Assembly (NCBI GenBank): GCA_029243025.1
Contig: JAQWSU010000018.1
Coordinates: 275,558 to 339,557, forward strand
DNA from: Pirellulaceae bacterium
GTDB taxonomy: Bacteria > Planctomycetota > Planctomycetia > Pirellulales > Pirellulaceae
Direction: 5' to 3'
DNA length: 64,000 nt
The notes under the pieces were generated by a model that saw nothing but the letters and a program-made list of their open reading frames with translations, was not told where the DNA came from and searched no databases. The translations under genes and the position numbers were made by a program. Numbering within the stretch: the stretch's first letter is position 1; the number at the start of each line of letters is the position of its first letter. This document shows, one piece after another, positions 1 through 9,018 of this stretch.

Positions 1-361
1 ACTCGGGATCATCCGACAAAAAATCGTGCAACCCGGAAATCACATCCATTTTGCGGCGAATCGCCTCTAAGACAATCGTTCGCCAAGCTGCGGGAATCCG
101 ACCACCAGCCGGTGCAATGCCGATCATCAACGCGTTTGCACCGGGCACATCATCGAGTGTTCCAATCACGGGAGTTGCAGCGCCAACGCCCAATAGCTCG
201 TCAGCCGACTTACCCACCTCTGTCGTATCAAACAAGGCCTGAACCTGGTCGGCACAATAACGGAGCACGCTCGAAGCTGTTTTCGCCGTAATCGGATTCG
301 TGTGACCTTCCGTGAGAACTACGAGCTTACGGTCAGTGTGAGTATCGACTAAGTGCGACAT
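1..361 (-). CDS. DUF1611-family protein, N-terminal part (truncated by window edge)
   Basis: Only the first 120 residues are inside the window; the rest runs off the left edge. The ATG is at 361 on the minus strand. The translation starts MSHLVDTHTDRKLVVLTEGH and includes a GIAPAGGRIPAAW segment, which fits the Rossmann-like N-terminal domain of the DUF1611 family, whose C-terminal half (not visible) is a P-loop domain. Members often sit beside enolase-superfamily genes and have been linked to amino-acid or D-glutamate metabolism; nothing here fixes a function. The VOC gene at 424-807 lies 62 bp upstream on the same strand, so the two may be cotranscribed. Confidence 0.7.
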   Translation of the reverse strand, partial: MSHLVDTHTDRKLVVLTEGHTNPITAKTASSVLRYCADQVQALFDTTEVGKSADELLGVGAATPVIGTLDDVPGANALMIGIAPAGGRIPAAWRTIVLEAIRRKMDVISGLHDFLSDDPE

Positions 362-423
362 GAGATAGTGCTTTCAACTGCGACGGTTTCGATCTTGAAG
401 GCTCCATTGGAATCCACGCTCAC

Positions 424-807
424 TCATGCGGTCAAGAAGCCCTCCTGATCAATTACCTCAAATACGTAACCCTGCGGATCACGAAAAAAGAAGCGTTCGA
501 AGGGAGTCGCCCGCTCGGGCTCCATTATCTCGGCCCCATGCGCTGACAGCCGTTGCTTGAGGTCGCTAAAATCGGCATTGGGATGAAAGAAAGCAACATG
601 CCGGCCAAATTCACGCTCGCAGGCCGAGGGCTCAAAATCCGGCACGTACAGCAAATGCAATTGCTGATTTAAAGCGATATCCAGCCAAGCCGCTTGGCTT
701 TCAATATTGTCTGGATGATAAATCTTGGTCCAACCCATCGTTTGGCAAAAAAAATCGGCGGTGGCGACCACATCCCGCGTGGCCAACGTTAGATGTGCAA
801 ACGTCAC
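424..807 (-). CDS. VOC-family (glyoxalase/bleomycin-resistance fold) protein
   Basis: A small protein of about 127 residues made of a single vicinal-oxygen-chelate domain of paired beta-alpha-beta-beta-beta modules. Visible signatures are FAHLTLATRDV at the start, RHVAFFHPN in the middle and the terminal FFFRDPQGYVFEVID, which supplies the usual His/Glu metal ligands. An ATG lies at 834, but a GTG at 807 is preferred: AAGGAG sits nine bases before it, and the encoded VTFAHL is where the domain begins. The substrate cannot be read from the sequence; VOC proteins include lyases, dioxygenases and drug-binding proteins. Confidence 0.8.
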   Translation of the reverse strand: MTFAHLTLATRDVVATADFFCQTMGWTKIYHPDNIESQAAWLDIALNQQLHLLYVPDFEPSACEREFGRHVAFFHPNADFSDLKQRLSAHGAEIMEPERATPFERFFFRDPQGYVFEVIDQEGFLTA

Positions 808-1059
808 TGTATTCAGCTCCTTCCGGCAAACCATGAAGAGAGGTGCTATGGCAGCAGTTCTAGCAGGCAGCTCCCACCGATGCCAGCATGTGTGCCATCC
901 TCACCATTGAGTGGCGGTTCGCACCAGCGCGGAGAAGACAATCTGACAAATCGTGTATCACCGAGCATTTCAAAGCGTTGGAGTTGAATCAAGTTGCAGC
1001 CCAGCGTAGCATTGCGATCCGACCAATCCCGCCTGCTGCCTCACCAAATTGGAGCCGAG

Positions 1060-1827
1060 ATGAGCGACCCGTTGCAATCGTCGACCGCCGATCCAGAAGC
1101 TGGACCAATGCCGCCCAAGTGGCGACCGATTGGAAAAGTGCTGCGACGCGTGCTAGGTGTTTTGGTAGAAAAAGCCAAAACAACTCCAGACGCTTACCCG
1201 ATGACCCTCAATGGCTTGACAAACGGCTGCAACCAGAAAAGCAATCGGGATCCAAAAATGAATTTGGAACCCCACCAGGTAGAAGACGCCCTGGAAGAGC
1301 TAAGACATCTTGGCGCAGTCGTCGAAATCGCAGGGAGCGGTCGCGTCGCCAAATATCGTCACATGATGTATGAATGGCTGGGCGTCGAAAAAGTGGAAGC
1401 CGCCGTGATGACCGAACTCCTGTTGCGAGGCACCCAAACGGTTGGTGAACTGCGTGGTCGGGCCGGACGCATGGATCCCATTGCTGACGTCGCCGCTTTA
1501 CGGCCAGTGATTCAATCCCTGATCGACAAGAAGTTGATGATTTCGCTCACCGCGGAAGGGCGCGGTCAATTAGTTACTCACGCACTCTACCTGCCCGAAG
1601 AGCAAGAGAAACTGCTAAAATTAAACTCGGCACAAATATCAACGAACGTCTCTCCGATTTCTCCCGCTGCCCCGCCAAATTCACCGCCCCCCGCGACGAC
1701 GATTCAGGCGAATCCCGGCGAAGAATCAGCTACAATCGGAGAGTTGCGTCGGGAAGTCGATGATTTAAAAACAGAAATCGCCCGCCTCAAGAGCGAAATT
1801 AGTGACATTTGGTCCAACCTCCGCTGA
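1060..1827 (+). CDS. yceH: YceH/DUF480-family protein
   Basis: About 255 residues. It matches the YceH (DUF480) family, a protein built from two winged-helix-like domains with no settled biochemical role. The conserved opening RRVLGVLVEKAKTTPDAYPM, the segment NQKSNRDP and the block ELLLRGTQTVGELRGRAGRM are all present. An ATG at 994 is open, but the ATG at 1060 has GGAG just upstream and lies closer to the conserved domain. The last 30 residues form a probable coiled coil with heptads of Leu/Ile and Glu/Lys, as in other YceH proteins; a Pro/Ala-rich linker precedes it. It stands alone on this strand. Confidence 0.88.
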   Translation: MSDPLQSSTADPEAGPMPPKWRPIGKVLRRVLGVLVEKAKTTPDAYPMTLNGLTNGCNQKSNRDPKMNLEPHQVEDALEELRHLGAVVEIAGSGRVAKYRHMMYEWLGVEKVEAAVMTELLLRGTQTVGELRGRAGRMDPIADVAALRPVIQSLIDKKLMISLTAEGRGQLVTHALYLPEEQEKLLKLNSAQISTNVSPISPAAPPNSPPPATTIQANPGEESATIGELRREVDDLKTEIARLKSEISDIWSNLR

Positions 1828-1910
1828 CTTTCCGATGCCTTCCATGCCTATGGTTTAGGCGGTAGCACAATCCTTGGCGGTCGGCACACCTGATGCCGAA
1901 CCCGTAGCCC

Positions 1911-1970
1911 ACACCTCATTAGCCCACACCTCATTAGCCCACACCTCATTAGCCCACACCTCATTAGCCC
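1911..1970. repeat. Four perfect tandem copies of a 15-bp unit
   Basis: The unit ACACCTCATTAGCCC occurs at 1911-1925, 1926-1940, 1941-1955 and 1956-1970 without a mismatch. It lies just upstream of the DUF1080 gene start at 1986. The unit is five codons long and encodes HTSLA in one open frame, but no protein feature supports translation. Perfect identity suggests recent expansion by slippage. Confidence 0.95.
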
Positions 1971-1985
1971 AACGGATGCAAAACC

Positions 1986-2981
1986 ATGAAACGCGCTTCC
2001 TCGATTGCGATTGGCCAATCCATTATTGTTTTCAGCCTGTTCATCACGGCAACCGTCTGCTGCGGCGCTGAAGCGACCACGGACACCAGCAAGGCCGATT
2101 CTGATTTCCCCATCCAGGGCGAGTACACCGGCACCGTCACGCTCGATGGTGAGGAGCAAAAGGTGGGCGTCCAGATCATCGCCAAAGGCGATGGAAATTT
2201 CGATGCCGTCGGTTACATCGGCGGGTTACCCGGTGCCGGATGGAATGGCTCTGAAAAATTCCAAGAAACAGGCAAACTTGTCGGCGATCGCCTCGTCATC
2301 AAAACTGAGCATTCAATGGCAGTGCTTAAAGACGGCAAGCTGTCAATCGAATCGCTCGATGGCAAAGATGTGGGTTTGCTAGAAAAAATAGCACGCAAGA
2401 GCCCCACACTGGGCATGAAACCGCCCGCGAATGCGACAGTCCTGTTTGATGGCTCGAACGTTGATCATTGGAAAAATGGCAAGATGACCGACGATGGCAA
2501 ACTAATGCAGGGTACTACCAGTAAGCCGACTTTCCAGGACCATCAATTACACATTGAATTCCAACTGCCTTACCAACCGAAGTCTCGAGGCCAAGGCCGC
2601 GGTAACAGCGGTCTTTACCTGCAAGGACGCTATGAAGTGCAAATGCTTGATTCGTTCGGCCTGGAAGGCAAGAACAACGAGTGCGGCGGGGTTTATTCGA
2701 TTAAAGCCCCCGACGTCAACATGTGCCTGCCCCCGCTCAGTTGGCAAACCTATGACATCGATTTCATTGCCGCACGCTACGACGACAAGGGAAAAGTCAC
2801 AAAAAACCCACATATGACCGTCAAGCACAACGGAGTTGTGATCCATAAGAACATCGAATTGCCACACCACACCACGGCGGCACCCATGAAACCGGGAAAC
2901 AGCCCCGGTCCCGTTTATCTCCAGGATCATAGTAATCCTGTTCGATACCGAAACATCTGGGTTGTTCCTGTTGATCAGTAG
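1986..2981 (+). CDS. Secreted DUF1080 (3-keto-disaccharide hydrolase-type) protein
   Basis: 331 residues. The N-terminus has a basic start and a hydrophobic stretch (IIVFSLFITATVCC), so it is probably exported. Residues about 145-331 form a DUF1080 lectin-like jelly roll: it opens with ATVLFDGSNVDHWKN and contains the conserved GNSGLYLQGRYEVQML and NECGGVYSIKAP segments. The family includes hydrolases acting on 3-keto-glycosides and is greatly expanded in planctomycetes. Residues 35-140 form a separate beta-rich region without a family assignment. No partner gene is nearby, so the substrate is unknown. Confidence 0.88.
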   Translation: MKRASSIAIGQSIIVFSLFITATVCCGAEATTDTSKADSDFPIQGEYTGTVTLDGEEQKVGVQIIAKGDGNFDAVGYIGGLPGAGWNGSEKFQETGKLVGDRLVIKTEHSMAVLKDGKLSIESLDGKDVGLLEKIARKSPTLGMKPPANATVLFDGSNVDHWKNGKMTDDGKLMQGTTSKPTFQDHQLHIEFQLPYQPKSRGQGRGNSGLYLQGRYEVQMLDSFGLEGKNNECGGVYSIKAPDVNMCLPPLSWQTYDIDFIAARYDDKGKVTKNPHMTVKHNGVVIHKNIELPHHTTAAPMKPGNSPGPVYLQDHSNPVRYRNIWVVPVDQ

Positions 2982-3046
2982 TGGCGGGAGTTGTCATCGT
3001 CAGTTGTTATCCAACTCGTTAAAATCATTGGACCAATTGAGATCGT

Positions 3047-3106
3047 CGGCGGGTAAGATTTCAGCGCGCACCGATGGATTGGATCATCGGTACCTACTTC
3101 TCGCCG
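3047..3106 (+). other. Possible structured leader of the carrier/AOR operon
   Basis: Nested inverted repeats precede the operon: an outer CGGCG (3047-3051) with CGCCG (3102-3106), and an inner CCGATG (3071-3076) with CATCGG (3085-3090). I cannot match it to a known riboswitch. The stems are short and could be chance. Confidence 0.25.
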
Positions 3107-3160
3107 GATTAACCTCAGCCACTTGGTTCCGACCATCAGAGTTGCGGACAGTCGACAGCC

Positions 3161-3442
3161 ATGACACTGCAAATCAAGATTGAGTTTTACGGAATAGCTC
3201 GCCAACGGGCTCAGGTTTCAGACACATTGATTTCTGACGTTCAGAATGCGATCCCCCTTCATCAGGTTCTACATCATTTGGCACGCGAGTTCCCGGATCT
3301 AAATGGTGAGTGTATCGTAGACGACCAGCTACAACCCGGATTCGTAGCCAATATTAATGGCGAACAGTTCGTCACGAACCCTGATCATCGGATTCGTCCT
3401 GGAGAATCTGTTCTAATCATGTCGGCAGACGCCGGCGGATGA
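3161..3442 (+). CDS. MoaD/ThiS-like ubiquitin-fold sulfur carrier
   Basis: 93 residues with a beta-grasp pattern. It ends exactly in Gly-Gly (SADAGG), the C-terminus that MoaD, ThiS and related carriers need for adenylation and thiocarboxylation. PGFVANINGEQ and the IRPGESVLIM segment are typical of the fold. The stop overlaps the start of the oxidoreductase by four bases (ATGA), so translation is probably coupled. By context it most likely supplies sulfur for the dithiolene of that enzyme's pterin cofactor. No adenylating MoeB-like enzyme is encoded in this window, so one must act from elsewhere. Confidence 0.85.
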   Translation: MTLQIKIEFYGIARQRAQVSDTLISDVQNAIPLHQVLHHLAREFPDLNGECIVDDQLQPGFVANINGEQFVTNPDHRIRPGESVLIMSADAGG

Positions 3443-5313
3443 GGCAACCGATTACCCGCTTACAGAAAATCATCGTGACGACTCAACATAGCTCGGCAAC
3501 CGCACCTCCTGGATACCATGGCAAATATTTGCGGGTTGATTTGACTACCGGCAAATGTCAGTCCATTGAACTTCGCGAGGAGGTGTTGCGTAGTTTTCTG
3601 GGAGGCACGGGCTTAGGCGTATTTCTCATGCACCAGGAGTCCCAAGCCACCGTGGATCCGTTTGACAGTCGTTCCGCGTTGGCCTTCATATTCAGTCCGC
3701 TCGTCGGGAGTCCATTGACGACAAGCGCGAAATTTACTGTCGCCAACCGAAGTCCGTTAACCGGCATGTATAATGATTCGCTCGCCAGCAGCGGATTCGC
3801 GATCGCCGGCAAAAGCGCTGGCTGGGACGCGGTTGTTTTGGTGGGTCAAGCTGAAGCTCCGTCGATCGTCATCATTGACGAAGATCAAATCGATCTGCAA
3901 CCAGCCGAAGGACTGTGGGGACAATCGATACCAGAGACCGAGCGTGGACTGCAACAGCGCCTTGGTTCGCAATTTTGTTACGCCACGATCGGACCGGCAG
4001 GTGAGCAACAAGTTCGTTTCGCCACCATTTCTCATGACGGCCGACACGCAGGACGCGGTGGATCCGGTGCAATTCTCGGTTCGAAGCAGATCAAGGCAAT
4101 TGCCATTCGCGGCAACCAAAGACCTCGTTGGTTTGATCCGGCAGCTCTGACGAAATATAGCAAAGACCTCTCGACTCGGTCGTTCGGACCTGCCACCGCG
4201 AAGTACCGCGAGTTAGGCACCGCCTCAAACTTATTGACGTTCAACCGATTAAAAACTCTACCAACGCGTAACTTCCAACGCGGTTCGTTTGAGGGAGCAA
4301 AGCAACTTGCGCCCGAGACTCTCTCGATAAGCCATCAAAAAACGCGACACTCCTGCGTGGCTTGCACCATTGGCTGTGAACATGTCTACCAACTGGACAA
4401 GTCAGGTGACGGCGTAAGACTTGAGTATGAAAACCTGTTCGCGTTAGGTTCACTCTGTGAAGTGGATGACCCTGAGATCGTTTTGCACGCATCAAAAATT
4501 TGCGACCAACTAGGTATCGACACCATCAGTGCGGGGGCAACCATTGCTTTTGCAATGGAATGTGTACAACGGGGCCTGCTGAATGAATCTTGGCTCCAAT
4601 TTGGCAATGGGCCCGCGTTACTGCGGGCACTTGACCTCATCGGTAATCGCCGAGGATTCGGAGACCAACTCGCTGAAGGCAGCCGTCGTCTCGCGGTGCA
4701 GATTGGCCAGAACTCGGCTGATTTTGCGCCCCATGTAAAAGGGCTTGAAATCCCGGGCTACGAACCGCGAGGCCTACAAGCGATGGCGCTTGGGTTTGCC
4801 GTTTCTGCGCGAGGCGCTGATCACAACCGCAGTGGTGCCTACGAAGCGGATTTCTCGGAAAAAGTTGACCGGCGTCAGGTTGACAAACGCTCGGTGCGAC
4901 TCGCTATTCAGACGGAAAATCAAGCCGCAATCATGGATTCCTTGATTCTTTGCAAATTTCTGCGGGGCGTATTTGACGACTTTCTTTCCGAAGCAGCCGG
5001 CATGCTCCATCTGGTCACCGGATGGGATATGAATGCGTCCGAATTACAACAAACGGCAAATCGCATTGTTGCGACCAAAAAGCTTTTTAATATTCAAGCC
5101 GGTTGGCACCCCAAAGATGACACACTGCCCAAACGATTCCTCAGCGAACCGCTCCCCGATGACCCCAAAGCGACTTTAACCCATGCTGAATTGCATTCGA
5201 TGGTTATCGCTTACAATCGAGAAAGAGGTTGGACTGACGAAGGCTGGCTAAAACCAGATTCCCTCACTGATCTAAAACTTGATACCTTGTTGGTAAACAA
5301 CCCGCCATCGTAG
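3439..5313 (+). CDS. Tungsten-type aldehyde ferredoxin oxidoreductase family protein
   Basis: 624 residues, the usual length of the AOR family, which oxidises aldehydes to carboxylic acids with a bis-pterin tungsten centre and one [4Fe-4S] cluster. The domain begins at about residue 25 with GYHGKYLRVDLTTGKC and continues with LRSFLGGTGLG. Cluster ligands are visible as CVACTIGC (Cys306, Cys309, Cys313) and the distant DSLILC (Cys505). The first 24 residues are not part of the domain, but this ATG overlaps the stop of the upstream carrier gene and no later ATG fits. The true aldehyde is unknown; AORs in aerobes are uncommon but recorded. Confidence 0.9.
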   Translation: MRQPITRLQKIIVTTQHSSATAPPGYHGKYLRVDLTTGKCQSIELREEVLRSFLGGTGLGVFLMHQESQATVDPFDSRSALAFIFSPLVGSPLTTSAKFTVANRSPLTGMYNDSLASSGFAIAGKSAGWDAVVLVGQAEAPSIVIIDEDQIDLQPAEGLWGQSIPETERGLQQRLGSQFCYATIGPAGEQQVRFATISHDGRHAGRGGSGAILGSKQIKAIAIRGNQRPRWFDPAALTKYSKDLSTRSFGPATAKYRELGTASNLLTFNRLKTLPTRNFQRGSFEGAKQLAPETLSISHQKTRHSCVACTIGCEHVYQLDKSGDGVRLEYENLFALGSLCEVDDPEIVLHASKICDQLGIDTISAGATIAFAMECVQRGLLNESWLQFGNGPALLRALDLIGNRRGFGDQLAEGSRRLAVQIGQNSADFAPHVKGLEIPGYEPRGLQAMALGFAVSARGADHNRSGAYEADFSEKVDRRQVDKRSVRLAIQTENQAAIMDSLILCKFLRGVFDDFLSEAAGMLHLVTGWDMNASELQQTANRIVATKKLFNIQAGWHPKDDTLPKRFLSEPLPDDPKATLTHAELHSMVIAYNRERGWTDEGWLKPDSLTDLKLDTLLVNNPPS

Positions 5314-5364
5314 CGCCACAAACAACCGAACACGAAAATCTCAACGACGAATTGCGACACCACT

Positions 5365-5733
5365 ATGACCCATCAATTCATCCTGATCCCTGGCCGCACC
5401 AGCAAACAAGGCTGTGGAATAAGCGAGGGGAAATTTGGCGAGAATTATCAGTCAGAGATCAACGCCTTGCAACTCAACCAAACAGACATGGAAGAGATGG
5501 GACTTTCCGAGGGAAGCCGCGTTCGCATCAAAAGCGACCATGGGCAAATCGACGTTGCGATCAAAGCAGCACCGAAAGGCGAATTACCGCAGGGCCTTTT
5601 ATTCATCGCCTACGGTGATCTATCAAGTCGACTCATGGGAGGTGACACTCATGGGTCCGGCATGCCAACGAGCAAAGGCCTCGACGTCACCTTACAGATC
5701 CTGGAAGAAACTGACGCACCCCCGACAGACTGA
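5365..5733 (+). CDS. Stand-alone molybdopterin-dinucleotide-binding domain protein (FwdD/FmdD-like)
   Basis: 122 residues that look like one molybdopterin-dinucleotide-binding beta-barrel, the fold found as the C-terminal domain of DMSO-reductase enzymes and as the separate subunit D of formylmethanofuran dehydrogenase. The start resembles subunit D (FILIPGRTSKQGCGI); the middle has EEMGLSEGSRVRIKSDHG and the end has GDTHGSGMPTSKGLDVTL. It follows the AOR gene by 51 bp. AOR enzymes do not themselves contain this domain and use non-dinucleotide pterin, so the pairing is odd. No FwdB-like catalytic subunit is in the window. Confidence 0.78.
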   Translation: MTHQFILIPGRTSKQGCGISEGKFGENYQSEINALQLNQTDMEEMGLSEGSRVRIKSDHGQIDVAIKAAPKGELPQGLLFIAYGDLSSRLMGGDTHGSGMPTSKGLDVTLQILEETDAPPTD

Positions 5734-5743
5734 TTGATCAATC

Positions 5744-6424
5744 GTGCAAACATCCCAGGACCCGAAAAAATTCCGCGTCGGTCAGAAAACCGTTCGAGCC
5801 GGCACGGACCTGACACATGACTTTGCCTATATTGACAAACATTTGCTCGTGATCAACAAACCGACCGGTTTACTCAGTGTTCCCGGACGCACACCTGACA
5901 AACAAGATTGCTTGTTCACTCGATTACAACCTGCATTTGACGAACTGTATGTGGTTCACCGGCTGGATCGTGATACGTCGGGCGCCATGCTATTCGCCCG
6001 CAACTCCGAAACACAATCCGCCTTGGGCCGGATGTTTCAACGGGGAGAATTGGCCAAGGAGTACTGTGCTTGGGTCGAAGGATCTGCCCAAACCGCAAGA
6101 GGGACCGTGGATGCACCGATTGGTCGAGTCCCAGGTGCGAAGCTTCCACCACGATATTGCATTGACCACAACGCGGGCCGAGCCGCACAAACCTCCTGGG
6201 CAGTCATTGAGACAGACCGTCATCGCACACGTTTGAGTTTGAAACCAGTGACGGGCCGATCTCATCAACTACGAGTTCACTGCCAATATTTAGGCCACCC
6301 GATTGTGGGTGATCCGATCTACGGCACGCCAGATTCCCGCATGTTTCTTCACGCGCATCGACTCGACTTCGTCCATCCAGTCAGTGGTGATATGCTGAGG
6401 GTAGAGGTTCCTGTACCGTTTTGA
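5744..6424 (+). CDS. RluA-family pseudouridine synthase
   Basis: 226 residues with a GTG start ten bases after the preceding stop. It isomerises uridine to pseudouridine in rRNA or tRNA. The catalytic motif HRLDRDTSG is complete, with Asp75 as the catalytic residue, and the family blocks VINKPTGLLSVPGR, VTGRSHQLRVH and GHPIVGDPIYG follow in order. There is no N-terminal S4 domain, which together with the short length favours an RluA/TruC-type enzyme over RluC/RluD. The target position cannot be told. Its stop overlaps a TTG of the following gene. Confidence 0.9.
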   Translation: MQTSQDPKKFRVGQKTVRAGTDLTHDFAYIDKHLLVINKPTGLLSVPGRTPDKQDCLFTRLQPAFDELYVVHRLDRDTSGAMLFARNSETQSALGRMFQRGELAKEYCAWVEGSAQTARGTVDAPIGRVPGAKLPPRYCIDHNAGRAAQTSWAVIETDRHRTRLSLKPVTGRSHQLRVHCQYLGHPIVGDPIYGTPDSRMFLHAHRLDFVHPVSGDMLRVEVPVPF

Positions 6425-6450
6425 AAGACATTCCTATTGTGTGGTGTCTC

Positions 6451-8997
6451 ATGACCAATCGGTTACTACGATGGCAACCACGTTTACTAACAGCGATTGT
6501 GTTCTGCGCTGCAACAACCCTTGCCTGCCTGCCGACTACGGTTGGTGGCACCGAGCGCGATGACTTGTTGGTGAAAGGTCTTTGTCAACGTTCGCTCTAT
6601 CGCCAGGCAGAATTATTGTGTTTAGATGAAATCAAGCAATCGGCAGGCAAGCCTCAACAACAAGCTGACTGGTACAAGCTACTGTTCAAGACATACGCCC
6701 AGCAAGCATTAAATGCGTCCGAATCGGCGCGCGAGAGCATTTGGAAAGCCGCCGGCGAACAATGGGATCGGTTTCAACAGGAACCGATCGATCCGCAGCG
6801 ACCCGATATCGAGTTACAATACCGCTTAATCGAATTAGCACGGGGGGAGTTGCTCGCCTCAGCCATCGACCTCTCAAACAACCGCGCCCAGGCAGTTCGA
6901 AATGCGACCGCGCAGCTGCGGCAAACTTCACAAGCACTGGAAAAACTGGCCGAATCGGTTGCAACACAACAGCGTACTGCGTCGGCGAAAGAGCGACTTT
7001 CGTCAAGAGCCCTTCAACAACTCCACGCACTCATCGAGTTCAAACTTGGCGAAAGCCTGCGACAACAAGCTTTCTGCTATCCACCCGACAGCCCCGATTA
7101 TGTTCATTTACTTACCCAGGCGGTGCGCCGTTTTGATTCCGTAGCACGACTTGCTGGCAGCTCCGAATTAACACGTCTCAGCCAGTTAGCCGAAATCGAC
7201 TGCCACCGTCGCCTGGGAAATAGGGCGGAGACAAGACAGGGTATCGAGCGGCTTTCGAATGCGGATCTCAGCCAGGAGCTTCGTGAAAAGTTGATCATTC
7301 AGCAAGCTGAGCTGTTGATCGATCGCCAGGCCGCTCGACAAGCCATCGACTTGCTGGAAAAGAATCTATTTCAAGCAAAGGGCTCAGAGGATCGCCCCAC
7401 CTTGGCTCTCGCCGAACTATCGATTCTGCGAGCTTATTTGGCATTAGTCCGAACCGCATCCACCGCGGGTCATGACAACCGTGCACAACAATGGCAATCA
7501 TCCGCTCTACGTCTTGTGCGAAAAATGGAAAAAACTCGCACTCCTTATTGGGCTCACCTTGCTCAACGCGAAATAAGTACGATCCGCCTGAGAGCCACAG
7601 GATTTGCCGACGTGGATGTACTTGAACGTACGGCTGCAACACAGTATCGACGAGATCAGTTCGAGGAAGCCATCGCCACCTACCGGCGCGCCGCCGAACT
7701 GGCCCAACAGTTGAACGATCAAAACCGCAGCTTCGACTTAGGTTTTCAAGCCGCCGCCATTGAATATAAACAACATGAGTTTGCGGAAGCACGTAACGCA
7801 TTTCGCCAATTAGCCATCCAACACCCCGACAACATCAGGGCCAGTCAAGCTCATTTGTTAGCCATCACATCTGCTGCCCGACTCGCAAAGAAATCGGCTG
7901 CCGAATTCGAATCGTATGAAGCCTTGCTCTTCGAGCACTTGCGACAATGGACGCGCCACCCATCGGCAAATCAAGTCCGCTGGTGGCTAGGCAACCTCCA
8001 ATATGGACGAAGTGAATGGTTGGCGGCCATCGACTCATGGATCCTGATTGATCCATCATTCGAAAAAATCACCGAAGTTCGTGATCGGTTGCGATCCAGT
8101 TTCCTGAAGCTGCTTAAGAACCCACAGGTTACCAAGACGGAAAAAGTCAGTTTGGCGGAAAAGGCATCGAAATATTTTGAGCAAGCGGCTGCAGCCAACA
8201 ATAAGAATCTTGATCATTGGACTGACCAGTCACGCCTGGCGATTACGGACGCCGCTACATTTCATCTGCTTTTCACCAACCAGTCGCCAGCCGCCATCCT
8301 GCCAGCATTACGGTCGGCTGCCGCGTCGGACAATCGGTCTGCCCGCTGGGCGTCGACAACCCAAGCCATACTAGGCCTCGCCGAAGGCTTATCACGTAAC
8401 ATCACCGCCGCAAACGCCTTGTTCGCCCAAGTCGATTGGTCAAAGGTTGACAAACAAATCGACATTGTGGCTCGCCTGAACCAGGAATGTCGTATCAATC
8501 CAGCGGCTGCGAATACACTTGCAAAATTGACGCTTGAATTGACGAAGCAAATCACCAACTCATCGCCAAATCTAAGCGACGATCAACGCGATGCACTCAA
8601 CCAATTCAACGCCGAAGCCTACGCTTACCAATCGAAACCCCTTGCGGCAATCAAGATTTACAACGCGCTGATCGACCAACGTCCGACCGACCGAGTCGTG
8701 CAACAGCGGCTAGCAGAACTGTATGCCGCCCGCGCATCAGACCGAGATCAGACAGCCGCCCTTGAACATTGGCGACGTGTGATCCGCCTCAGTCCTGCTG
8801 GTGGTTCTAATTGGTTCCAAGCAAAACTAGGAGTCGCTCGAGCCTTGGCAAAACTCGGCCAAACAGAGCGAGCCGTAGAAGTGATTCAGCTGACGATGGC
8901 CCTCCATCCTGACATGAATAGTAAGGCAACCCAACGAGCCTTCGAAAAGCTGTTAAGAGAACTCAAAAAAAAGAGATCTCTTGGTGACTCGAACTGA
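6451..8997 (+). CDS. Large exported TPR-repeat protein
   Basis: About 848 residues. A TTG overlaps the preceding stop at 6421, but the ATG at 6451 is followed directly by a signal-peptide-like sequence (basic residues then LLTAIVFCAATTLACL). The rest is almost all helical, with tetratricopeptide-like repeats; recognisable ones lie around RRDQFEEAIATYRRAAEL, YQSKPLAAIKIYNALI and the final LAKLGQTERAVEVIQL segment. It is rich in Ala, Gln and Arg. A role as a periplasmic scaffold is likely from the fold; no partner is shown by the neighbours. Confidence 0.75.
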   Translation: MTNRLLRWQPRLLTAIVFCAATTLACLPTTVGGTERDDLLVKGLCQRSLYRQAELLCLDEIKQSAGKPQQQADWYKLLFKTYAQQALNASESARESIWKAAGEQWDRFQQEPIDPQRPDIELQYRLIELARGELLASAIDLSNNRAQAVRNATAQLRQTSQALEKLAESVATQQRTASAKERLSSRALQQLHALIEFKLGESLRQQAFCYPPDSPDYVHLLTQAVRRFDSVARLAGSSELTRLSQLAEIDCHRRLGNRAETRQGIERLSNADLSQELREKLIIQQAELLIDRQAARQAIDLLEKNLFQAKGSEDRPTLALAELSILRAYLALVRTASTAGHDNRAQQWQSSALRLVRKMEKTRTPYWAHLAQREISTIRLRATGFADVDVLERTAATQYRRDQFEEAIATYRRAAELAQQLNDQNRSFDLGFQAAAIEYKQHEFAEARNAFRQLAIQHPDNIRASQAHLLAITSAARLAKKSAAEFESYEALLFEHLRQWTRHPSANQVRWWLGNLQYGRSEWLAAIDSWILIDPSFEKITEVRDRLRSSFLKLLKNPQVTKTEKVSLAEKASKYFEQAAAANNKNLDHWTDQSRLAITDAATFHLLFTNQSPAAILPALRSAAASDNRSARWASTTQAILGLAEGLSRNITAANALFAQVDWSKVDKQIDIVARLNQECRINPAAANTLAKLTLELTKQITNSSPNLSDDQRDALNQFNAEAYAYQSKPLAAIKIYNALIDQRPTDRVVQQRLAELYAARASDRDQTAALEHWRRVIRLSPAGGSNWFQAKLGVARALAKLGQTERAVEVIQLTMALHPDMNSKATQRAFEKLLRELKKKRSLGDSN

Positions 8998-9018
8998 ATC
9001 GCGTCTGGGGAGGGGGGC

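Noticed and set aside
1874-2071. Open frame containing four HTSLA repeats
   Set aside because: Explained by a 15-bp DNA repeat; no start signal, domain or signal peptide, and it runs into the DUF1080 gene in another frame.
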